Assembly: GCA_023423935.1 (NCBI GenBank)
Contig: JAFAEQ010000047.1
Span: forward strand, 1 to 14,395
Source: Pseudomonadota bacterium
GTDB lineage: Bacteria; Pseudomonadota; Gammaproteobacteria; Steroidobacterales; Steroidobacteraceae
Length of the DNA: 14,395 nt
Reading direction: 5' to 3'
Shown here: positions 1 to 5,788 of the stretch, in pieces
Layout: the number at the start of each line of letters is the position of its first letter
Numbering within the stretch: position 1 is the first letter of the stretch
Position numbers and translations under genes: made by a program
The notes under the pieces: model-generated
What the model was told of the DNA's origin: nothing
The model's input: the letters and a program-made list of their open reading frames with translations, nothing else
The model's database searches: none

Positions 1-125
1 CGAAGCAAAAGGACTTACTCTGAACATCGGTTGCGGCTCTTGTTGTTGAGTTGGCGCTCGGGTTAATGACCCAAAACACCTTGATCCGCAACCCCTTTTC
101 TCACCTCACCAGATACTTTCCCCGG
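1..125. other. Unrelated flanking sequence at the broken end of the amidohydrolase gene
   Basis: Reading the amidohydrolase gene leftwards, family resemblance ends near 105-130 and the sequence becomes visibly more AT-rich than the coding DNA. It contains an 8-bp inverted repeat, GGTTGCGG at 29-36 and CCGCAACC at 86-93, and an almost palindromic GGGTTAATGACCC at 60-72. These features would fit the terminal part of a mobile element, but no transposase or clear terminal inverted repeat lies inside the window, so no family is assigned. A genomic rearrangement that left no insertion sequence is the alternative. Confidence 0.35.
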
Positions 126-872
126 ACAGTAGTGCGGCTCACCCGGCACGCCGCCGAACGCCAGCACCGCCCCGGACGCGATCACCTTCAGCACGTCCGC
201 GCCGCCATCGATAGCCTCCTGAGCCTTGCGCCGGAACTCATCGGGCCCACGCGCGACGCCAGCGTGAAAGATGGGCGGGATCTGCTCCGGCGGAACATCG
301 GGGATACTCAGATCGCCGCCGCCGTTGGCAATCGTGAGATAGAAGCCGCTGATCTGCAGGTGCGGACCGGCCACCTGGCCTGCATCGATCGCATCGCGCA
401 GATCGCGATCCGCCCACGCGTGATAGACGCCGACATTACGAACGCTCGTGAATCCTGCGAGCAATGTGGCCCTCGCCTGCTCGGCCGAGAGCGTCTGCTG
501 TTCTTCCTGCGTACGCCGCAGGTACACGGTCATATCGTAGGTGTCGGTCGACATCTCGGTGATGTGATCGTGCATCTCGATCAATCCCGGCAGGCATGTG
601 TAATTGCGCAGATCGAGTAGCGGCAGACCGGCAGGCGCTGAGAAACCGTGCTCGATGGCACTAATGCGTCCGTCGCGAATGACCACCGTCGCCCGCTTGC
701 GTGGCTCCTCGGCAAGACCGTCGATCAACGTGCCGCATTGAATGGCGAGCGATCCCGGCCGATACGGCGCCACGGCCAACGTAGGTTCGCCGACGCGCGA
801 TTCGGGCACTTGCGACGCACAGGCAATCAGTGCGAACGCGAGAAGGGGAACCAAAGCCGCGGGACTTCTCAT
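63..872 (-). pseudogene. Amidohydrolase-family lipoprotein, 3' end missing
   Basis: This encodes 269 residues of a metal-dependent amidohydrolase of the imidazolonepropionase / Xaa-Pro dipeptidase-like group. The start at 872 is chosen because it opens directly into a lipoprotein signal (MRSPAALVPLLAFALIACAS, lipobox IAC); an in-frame start at 1025 would overlap the divergent doxX gene. The core shows the conserved LPGLIEMHDH segment with the HxH metal pair, the TSVRNVG stretch, and GADVLKVIASG with the lysine expected to be carbamylated. Family members usually have about 430-480 residues. Here the later metal-binding histidines and the final aspartate are absent: after GEPHYCP (about position 126) the reading frame runs into unrelated sequence and stops at 63. 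Without half the barrel it should be inactive. A frameshift or assembly error is the alternative to a true disruption. The gene is transcribed divergently from doxX, with a 101-bp gap. Confidence 0.72.
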
Positions 873-962
873 GACCGGTCGTCCGAGTCGCAGATTGCAG
901 GGAAGGTGCAAGCGCCCGAAGATGGCCGGGTCACGAGCAGGTTTGTATCGCGTCCAATCATC

Positions 963-968
963 AGGGAG
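963..968 (+). promoter_or_regulatory. Ribosome binding site of the DoxX gene
   Basis: AGGGAG lies five bases before the ATG at 974. It is one of the clearest Shine-Dalgarno sequences in the window and fixes this start over other in-frame possibilities. Confidence 0.7.
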
Positions 969-973
969 ATCGC

Positions 974-1387
974 ATGAATCACGGGATACTTTTGCCGTCG
1001 CTGGCGCGCTATGCCGATCACGCACTGCTCTTGTTGAGAGTCGTCGTCGGCGCCTTTCTGATCTGGGGAGTCTGGGACAACATCATAAGCAGCGCCCGCA
1101 TGCAGGAGTTCGAGGACTTCCTCGCCCAGTTCAAATTTCCCGCACCCGCCTTCATGGCGCAGTTATCGGTCTGGGCTCAGTTTCTGATCGGCATCGCCTT
1201 CATTCTAGGCGCACTGACACGCTGGGCGGGGATCCTCTGCGCGATCAACTTCGTCGTCGCCCTCATCATGGTCGACCGCTTCGCGGGAATACGCGACGCC
1301 TTCCCCTCGATGTGCCTGATCCTGATCGGCTTGTATCTCGCGACCTACGGCGCCGGGAGATTCAGCGTGGACGAGCGCAAATCATGA
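974..1387 (+). CDS. DoxX family membrane protein
   Basis: The 137-residue product is an inner-membrane protein of the DoxX family. It has four predicted hydrophobic helices at about residues 17-38, 61-80, 83-101 and 109-127, with the arginine-containing first helix LLLRVVVGAFLIWGVWDNI and the glycine-rich second helix (LIGIAFILGALTRWAG) typical of the family. The length fits (usually 120-160 residues). DoxX proteins are linked to redox and thiol or quinone chemistry in some bacteria, but the biochemical role of most members is unknown and nothing here narrows it. The gene stands alone on its strand. It is divergent from the broken amidohydrolase and convergent with the M28 peptidase, and its stop codon abuts a nonamer tandem array exactly. 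Start supported by AGGGAG at 963-968. Confidence 0.85.
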   Translation: MNHGILLPSLARYADHALLLLRVVVGAFLIWGVWDNIISSARMQEFEDFLAQFKFPAPAFMAQLSVWAQFLIGIAFILGALTRWAGILCAINFVVALIMVDRFAGIRDAFPSMCLILIGLYLATYGAGRFSVDERKS

Positions 1388-1477
1388 AGTGAGGGCGGTG
1401 ATAGCGGTGATAGCAGTGAGGCCAGTGATGGAAGTGATGGCAGTGATGACGGTGATGACGGTGATGACGGTGAATGA
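1388..1477. repeat. Tandem array of ten 9-bp units, consensus RGTGATRRC
   Basis: Directly after the doxX stop codon come ten nonamers in strict register: AGTGAGGGC, GGTGATAGC twice, AGTGAGGCC, AGTGATGGA, AGTGATGGC, AGTGATGAC, GGTGATGAC twice and a degenerate GGTGAATGA. Reading frames run through it on both strands with Val-Met-Thr or Thr-Val-Ile periodicity, but these are low-complexity by-products. It is a minisatellite-like array in a convergent 3'-3' gap and could vary in copy number between strains. Confidence 0.9.
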
Positions 1478-1498
1478 AACCCACCGCCATCCTTTCCA

Positions 1499-1606
1499 GA
1501 TCTGCGTGAAATCCTTCTCTGCCAGCCCCGTGCTCCCCGTGGACCCCGTGGAGATCTCAGCTCCTGAACTCTGTGTCCTCTGTGATCTCTGTGTGAAATC
1601 TTCTTC
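1499..1606. repeat. Composite intergenic repeat: two 3x9-bp arrays framed by GTGAAATC motifs
   Basis: Between the nonamer array and the M28 stop codon lie, in order: GATCTGCGTGAAATCCTTC (1499-1517), three 9-bp units of CCCCGTGGA type (1526-1552), three 9-bp units of CTCTGTGTC type (1569-1595), and a second motif with core GTGAAATCTTCTTC ending at 1606. The last motif (1584-1606) recurs with one mismatch in 23 positions at 14348-14370, so this is a dispersed intergenic repeat and not chance. No gene or rho-independent terminator is evident in this gap. Confidence 0.75.
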
Positions 1607-1608
1607 GA

Positions 1609-3333
1609 TCACTCCGCCTTCCTGGCAACTTCAGCCAGCGCGGCCTTGCGCGCGGCTTCGAACTCGTCACCCGCGACCCAGGTGGGCATCTCGTCGGCGT
1701 TGGCGATGGTGAGGCCGGTCCAGAAGCCGAGTTGCGAGTCTTCGATCATGCCGTCGTAGTTCCAGCTGTCGTCGATCTCGTCCGAGGGCTGGTGATAGTT
1801 GGTGGCCTGGTACTTGTCGTACTGCTCGCGCCCCCAGCCTTCAGGCTTGCCGATGAAGTCGGTGCCGCTGTCGAAGTAGAACGCGGGCACGCCGATCTTG
1901 GCGAAGTTGAACTGATCGGAGCGATAGAAGCTGCCGCGATCGGGGAACTGATCGCCGGTTACGGTGCGCCCTTGCGCCGCCGCAGCCGCATCGAGGATTG
2001 CATCGAGCGATGACTTGCCGCGGCCGACGTAGGTCACATCGCGCGTACGGCCCCAGACGTTGCCACTATCGAAGTTGAGGTTTGCCGCGATGCGGCCCGG
2101 TTCGACCGTGGGATGGGTTGCGTAGTACTGCGAGCCCAGCAGTCCCTGCTCCTCGGCGGCGACGAACAACAGCATGATCGAGCGGCGCGGCGGCGCGGGC
2201 AGGGCTTTGAAGGCTTTGCCGATGGACAGCACCATGGCGACGCCGGACGCATTGTCCATCGCGCCGTTGTAGATCTTGTCGCCCGTCGCATCGGGCTCTC
2301 CGACGCCCAGATGATCGTGATGCGCCGTGTAGATCACGTACTCATCGCTCAGCTTCGGATCGCTGCCCTTGATCACGCCGTAGACGTTTGCGGTCGTGGA
2401 GCGCTGGATCTTGTTGGTGAAGTCGAAGGATGTTTTCACACCCAGCGGAACCGGCGTGAAGTCCTTCGAGCGCGCCGCCTCAACCAGCTGATCGAGATCC
2501 TTGCCTGCCAGCTTCACCAGATCGCGCGCCGCGTCTTCGGTGAACCAGGCTTTGACCTGCAGGCGGGGCTCATTCTCGGCCGGCAGCTCGACTTGCTCGC
2601 CGCTCCATGAGGTCTGTACGACCTGGAAGGGATAACCGGCTGAGGGAGTGGTGTGGATGATGATCGCACCCACTGCACCCTGACGTGCCGCACTTTCGTA
2701 CTTGTAGACCCAGCGACCATAGTAAAGACGTGTGGGACCTGCGAACAGATTCGGATCCCAGTCCGGATCGTTGTTCAGCATCAGAAGAATCTTGCCCTTC
2801 AGATCCTGACCTTTGAAATCGTCCCAGCCATATTCGGGCGCCTGAATGCCGTAGCCGACGAAGACGACCTCCGCATCTTTGATCGAGCCTTTCGGCTGTT
2901 GCACACCGCTACCTGCGATGTACTGATCCCACCATTTGAACGATTCCTTCTTCGGTCCCTTTGCGAACGTCCAGGCCTTGGGCATCTGCGCCTCGACACC
3001 CACGACGTCGAATTCCTGCTGCCATCCGCCATCGGGACCGCCCGGCTCGAAGCCGATCTGCTTGAGCTGATCGATGATGTAATTGCGCGCCTTCAGATCG
3101 CCCGGCGTCGCAGGCGCGCGGCCTTCGTAATCGTCCGCGGAGATCGTCGCGATGGTGTCGCGCAGATAGTCGGCAGTAATTGCTGACGCCGCCGTTCGTG
3201 CTTGCGCGGACACCGCCTCGCTCGTTTGCGGCGTGGGGGCGGGCTTGGGCTCTTGTCGCTTGCAGCCGGCGATCAGAACGATAGAGGTCAGCACCGACGC
3301 GATCAGCGTCGTGCGGCGCAGAGCTGTATACAT
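1609..3333 (-). CDS. M28 family metallopeptidase lipoprotein with PA-type insert
   Basis: A 574-residue zinc aminopeptidase-type protein, predicted to be a lipoprotein in the periplasm or outer membrane, where it would trim peptides from the N-terminus. The start at 3333 gives a lipoprotein signal (MYTALRRTTLIASVLTSIVL, then IAGC with Cys24), with GGAG six bases upstream; an upstream in-frame start at 3372 adds residues that do not fit a signal peptide. A proline-rich linker follows the cysteine. A PA-like domain covers roughly 150-280 (VVFVGYGI, GAVGAIIIH). The M28 catalytic domain has all expected ligands: His338 and Asp340 (AHHDHLG), bridging Asp360 (MDNASGVA), the Glu394-Glu395 pair (AAEEQGLLGS), Asp422 (NFDSGN) and His514 (NYHQPSDE). 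It looks intact and active. The true substrate cannot be read from the sequence. It is convergent with doxX across a repeat-filled gap. Confidence 0.92.
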   Translation of the reverse strand: MYTALRRTTLIASVLTSIVLIAGCKRQEPKPAPTPQTSEAVSAQARTAASAITADYLRDTIATISADDYEGRAPATPGDLKARNYIIDQLKQIGFEPGGPDGGWQQEFDVVGVEAQMPKAWTFAKGPKKESFKWWDQYIAGSGVQQPKGSIKDAEVVFVGYGIQAPEYGWDDFKGQDLKGKILLMLNNDPDWDPNLFAGPTRLYYGRWVYKYESAARQGAVGAIIIHTTPSAGYPFQVVQTSWSGEQVELPAENEPRLQVKAWFTEDAARDLVKLAGKDLDQLVEAARSKDFTPVPLGVKTSFDFTNKIQRSTTANVYGVIKGSDPKLSDEYVIYTAHHDHLGVGEPDATGDKIYNGAMDNASGVAMVLSIGKAFKALPAPPRRSIMLLFVAAEEQGLLGSQYYATHPTVEPGRIAANLNFDSGNVWGRTRDVTYVGRGKSSLDAILDAAAAAQGRTVTGDQFPDRGSFYRSDQFNFAKIGVPAFYFDSGTDFIGKPEGWGREQYDKYQATNYHQPSDEIDDSWNYDGMIEDSQLGFWTGLTIANADEMPTWVAGDEFEAARKAALAEVARKAE

Positions 3334-3644
3334 GGAGAACTCCAACGGTACGGTCGTGCCTGACTGTACCACCGGAATTGCAGATGAGGGTCGCGCCCGA
3401 TCCGCGATGAAACGGATGCATATGAATGATGCGAACGGATAAGGCTTTCGCGTGCCCCACTGCCGACCGTCTGCTCTGTCCGCCTCTGCACTTCATTCAC
3501 TCTCCCGCCGATGCATCGCTCACATGCGTGTACAACCCGCGCCTTAACTGGGCAGACTTGCCTGAACGGTGATGCACTCGCATCGTGCGAATGCATGCCC
3601 GCTTTTCGGCAAACACCCTCGCGGAAGAATCTGATCGCTCGCAC
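3334..3644. other. Divergent intergenic region between the M28 peptidase and flavodoxin-fold genes
   Basis: About 310 bases must hold the promoters of both neighbours. I see the GGAG ribosome site of the peptidase at its left edge, but no convincing paired -35/-10 boxes, no RNA gene and no strong inverted repeat. The flavodoxin-fold gene might begin within its right end, at GTG 3585 or ATG 3591. Confidence 0.5.
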
Positions 3645-4127
3645 ATGCAGCCTGTGTCCACATCGCTCAAGCACGTTCTGATGATCTACGGCGGACACGC
3701 CGGAGGTCGTACGTGGGCGATGGCCGATGCGGTGCGACTCGGCGTCGAGCGAGCTCAGGAACCGATTGAGCTGCGTGCCCGGCCAGCGCTCGAGGCCGAC
3801 ATCGATGACCTGCTCTGGGCAAAGGCGTTGCTCATCGGCACCCCTGAGCACTTCGGTTACATGTCCGGCGCGGTGAAGGACTTCATGGATCGCACCTTCT
3901 ATCCCGCGGCCGAGAGAACGACCGGACTGCCGTATGCGCTGTTCGTGAGTGCCTCGAACGATGGAAGCGGTGCGGTCAGCTCCATCGAGCGCATTGCGGT
4001 CGGTTATCGCTGGAACCGGGTCGCCGAGCCGCTGATCGTCAGAGGCGAGGTGGACGCGGCGGCAATCGAGCGCTGCATGGAGTTGGGCGAGACGCTCGCG
4101 GCAGGCGTGTCGCTCGGGATCTGGTAA
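3645..4127 (+). CDS. Flavodoxin-fold NAD(P)H-dependent FMN reductase-like protein
   Basis: A cytoplasmic protein of about 160 residues with a flavodoxin fold, expected to bind FMN and use NAD(P)H to reduce quinones, flavin or small organic acceptors. From ATG 3645 the first strand (HVLMIYGG) starts at residue 10 and is followed by the phosphate-loop region GGHAGGRTWAM. The most diagnostic segment is GTPEHFGYMSGAVKDFMDR at 65-83, matching the family pattern in which this loop contacts the isoalloxazine ring. Starts at GTG 3585 and ATG 3591 would add 20 or 18 residues. None of the three has a good ribosome site, so 3645 is chosen because it gives the usual short lead before the first strand. 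It is the first of three genes on this strand, but the gaps of 130 and 111 bp give no firm operon evidence. The physiological substrate is unknown. Confidence 0.75.
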   Translation: MQPVSTSLKHVLMIYGGHAGGRTWAMADAVRLGVERAQEPIELRARPALEADIDDLLWAKALLIGTPEHFGYMSGAVKDFMDRTFYPAAERTTGLPYALFVSASNDGSGAVSSIERIAVGYRWNRVAEPLIVRGEVDAAAIERCMELGETLAAGVSLGIW

Positions 4128-4200
4128 ACACCTCCCCCGCCAGGCTGTGATCCATTGCACTGCGAGTGCCTGCACTTCGCGAGAAACTGCGGCATAGTTA

Positions 4201-4232
4201 CGGCGGAATCGCTACGCCAATCACATCCGCCG
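4201..4232. repeat. Short inverted repeat upstream of the membrane-anchored hypothetical gene
   Basis: CGGCGGA (4201-4207) and TCCGCCG (4226-4232) can pair with an 18-base loop in the 130-bp gap, 25 bases before the next start codon. GAATCGCT occurs twice here, at 4206 and 4236. It could be a leader hairpin or an operator; a seven-base GC-rich match may also be chance. Confidence 0.3.
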
Positions 4233-4257
4233 CAGAATCGCTCGCCGCAACTCCCTC

Positions 4258-4854
4258 ATGTCCGATCTTCTCAGCACATTGCTCAACGACACGCCTCGCC
4301 TCGTCGGCGTGGGCGTCGCCGTCATGGGCGTGCTGGTGGCGATCGGCGCCTATCTGCGACGTGAGCGACCCCGATCAGTGGCTGCAAGACCGCCAGCGCG
4401 TTCGAAAGGCATCGTGTATGGCGACTCGCCGACGATCCGGATGGTCGATCGGCAGCGAATCGATCGCCTTCGCAAAGTCGTGCGCCTCGCGCCGGGCGAG
4501 CACATCGACGTGCTCGACAACCCTGGCGGAACCCATCTGCCGCTTGGACCTCGCTTCCGAATCACACTGAAGCGAGTGGTGCGCGTCGATGACGGCACCG
4601 CGCTCGCACAGATCGCCGTGGAATTCGGTGGAGCCGCCGTCAGCTGCGGTCCGCTGGTGGAGGAAACGGCCTTCAACGAGTTCGTCCTGCCGCGTGCCAG
4701 CCGCGACGAGTCGCGCAACTGCGTGTTCCATTATCACGAGAGCGGCGACGTGCTCGATTTCATGCGCATCAAGCTGCGCGGTATCGACATGGACCAGGAC
4801 ATCGCCGAGATCGACGTCATGCAGGTCTCGGGACACTGGCCTGCGCGCGACTGA
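4258..4854 (+). CDS. Hypothetical protein with one N-terminal membrane helix
   Basis: I do not recognise this 198-residue protein. A single hydrophobic segment at about residues 15-33 (LVGVGVAVMGVLVAIGAYL) is followed by RRERPR and further arginines, so by the positive-inside rule the larger C-terminal part should be cytoplasmic and tethered to the inner membrane. The soluble part (about 55-198) alternates short charged and hydrophobic stretches, with VRLAPGEHIDVLDNPGG, RFRITLKRVVRVDDG and a late DFMRIKLRGIDMDQDIAEID, suggesting a mainly beta domain. There is one cysteine near 143 (VSCGP) and one near 162 (NCVFHYH), with no visible catalytic motif. Codon use and GC look native. It lies between the flavin reductase and the DNA glycosylase on the same strand, which does not identify a function. 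The start at 4258 is the first ATG that includes the helix; no strong ribosome site is seen. Confidence 0.7.
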   Translation: MSDLLSTLLNDTPRLVGVGVAVMGVLVAIGAYLRRERPRSVAARPPARSKGIVYGDSPTIRMVDRQRIDRLRKVVRLAPGEHIDVLDNPGGTHLPLGPRFRITLKRVVRVDDGTALAQIAVEFGGAAVSCGPLVEETAFNEFVLPRASRDESRNCVFHYHESGDVLDFMRIKLRGIDMDQDIAEIDVMQVSGHWPARD

Positions 4855-4867
4855 AAGAAAAAACTTC

Positions 4868-4883
4868 CCGCGAATAATCGCGG
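4868..4883. other. Hairpin after the hypothetical gene, with an A-tract on its left
   Basis: CCGCGA-ATAA-TCGCGG forms a six-bp stem with a four-base loop, 13 bases beyond the stop codon. On its left is an A-rich stretch (4855-4863, ending in a seven-A run) separated by CTTC. On the minus strand this would read as a hairpin, a short spacer and a T-run, resembling a terminator; on the plus strand there is no T-run. No minus-strand gene lies nearby to need one, so its role is uncertain. Confidence 0.4.
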
Positions 4884-4965
4884 CGCTGATTCGATCCCTC
4901 CAAATCGGTTGCAACCTGCGGCCCCGACTGTCAGTTTGGCCGGATCGCCGTTAGCCGCATCGATC

Positions 4966-5559
4966 ATGAGCTCACGCCTGCCGCGATCGTTCTATGTGCA
5001 GCCGACGCTGCAAGTCGCACGACAGCTCATCGGCATGCATCTGGTCCGTCGCACCGCGCTCGGATTACAGATAGGACGGATCGTCGAAACGGAGGCGTAC
5101 CAAGGACCTCGCGATCTGGCGGCGCATTCCTCACGCGGGCGCACCGCACGAACGGAAGTCATGTTCGGTCCTGCCGGTCATGCGTACGTGTATCTGATCT
5201 ACGGTTTCTGGAATTGCCTGAACGTGGTCACCGCAGATCACGGCGTGCCGCATGCCGTATTACTACGCGCACTCGAGCCGGTTGCAGGCATTACCGACAC
5301 GACTCATGGACCGGGACTGCTCTGCCGCGCCCTCGGTATCGATCGAACGCTCAACGGAGTCGATCTGATGCTCGATGAGCTCTGGATCGAAAAACCCCGC
5401 GATTTTCGCAAGCCGCGCATCGCACGTAGCCCTCGCATCGGGGTGGACTACGCAGGACTGTGGGCGAAAAAGCCCTGGCGCTTCTTCGATGCCGACTCAC
5501 CTTATGTGTCCACGGTGAGCAAGGCGCAGCGACGAAAATGGACGGCGAACAGCGACTGA
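4966..5559 (+). CDS. 3-methyladenine DNA glycosylase, AAG/Mpg family
   Basis: A 197-residue base-excision repair enzyme that removes alkylated purines such as 3-methyladenine, and probably hypoxanthine, by cleaving the N-glycosidic bond. It aligns closely with the human AAG core: RIVETEAYQGPRDLAAHS carries the water-activating glutamate (Glu43, equal to human Glu125), Tyr45 (Tyr127) and His54 (His136). HAYVYLIYGFWNCLNV carries the DNA-intercalating Tyr79 (Tyr162) and Asn86 (Asn169). The HGPGLLCRALGI segment that follows is also conserved. Length is normal for bacterial members. ATG 4966 is chosen because the conserved sequence (LPRSFY) begins within a few residues; an upstream TTG at 4909 would add an unmatched tail. 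It is monofunctional, since this family has no lyase activity. It is unrelated to the helix-hairpin-helix AlkA and Tag enzymes. Confidence 0.93.
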   Translation: MSSRLPRSFYVQPTLQVARQLIGMHLVRRTALGLQIGRIVETEAYQGPRDLAAHSSRGRTARTEVMFGPAGHAYVYLIYGFWNCLNVVTADHGVPHAVLLRALEPVAGITDTTHGPGLLCRALGIDRTLNGVDLMLDELWIEKPRDFRKPRIARSPRIGVDYAGLWAKKPWRFFDADSPYVSTVSKAQRRKWTANSD

Positions 5560-5661
5560 CCTCGCTCCCATCCGATAGCCCGCCCCGATTATCCCTTCGC
5601 CACTCAATCACTTGCGGGCCTCGCATTCTCGCCGGTCAGCGATTCTCGTAGGCGGCCTGGA

Positions 5662-5687
5662 GCACCTGTCATTCCGCGCACAGGTGC
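5662..5687. other. Hairpin between the glycosylase and ygiQ genes
   Basis: GCACCTGT (5662-5669) and ACAGGTGC (5680-5687) form a perfect eight-bp stem with a ten-base loop. CTGG and CCAG just outside may extend it imperfectly. No T-tract follows on either strand, so it is not a canonical intrinsic terminator, although it may end or protect the glycosylase mRNA. The rest of the 229-bp gap holds nothing else I can support, apart from the unidentified ygiQ promoter. Confidence 0.45.
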
Positions 5688-5788
5688 CTGCCAGATGAGA
5701 CCGTCTGGGTTTATCATGCGCCCCCTTCCGATCGCGCCCTCGGCGCCCCACATTCGGACTCCTTCTCCAGCCGCCCGTCCCCTATCTC

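Noticed and set aside
51..620. Plus-strand frame of 189 codons opposite the amidohydrolase
   Set aside because: It is the complement of conserved amidohydrolase coding sequence and has no homology of its own. A short start near 66 in the flanking sequence could belong to a foreign gene, but it cannot be supported.
1388..1612. Possible CRISPR array or small protein in the repeat-rich gap
   Set aside because: Units of 9 bp without spacers cannot be a CRISPR array. The frames encode only repeating Val-Met-Thr or Thr-Val-Ile, with no ribosome site, and disagree with both neighbouring stop codons.
3303..4175. Minus-strand frame of 290 codons across the M28/flavodoxin gap
   Set aside because: Most of it is antisense to the recognised flavodoxin-fold gene and its start lies beyond that gene. 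The translation is arginine- and histidine-rich with no domain.
4170..4198. CATAGT at 4193 as a -10 box for the hypothetical gene
   Set aside because: The hexamer 17 bases upstream (CTGCAC) matches the -35 consensus poorly, so no promoter is claimed.
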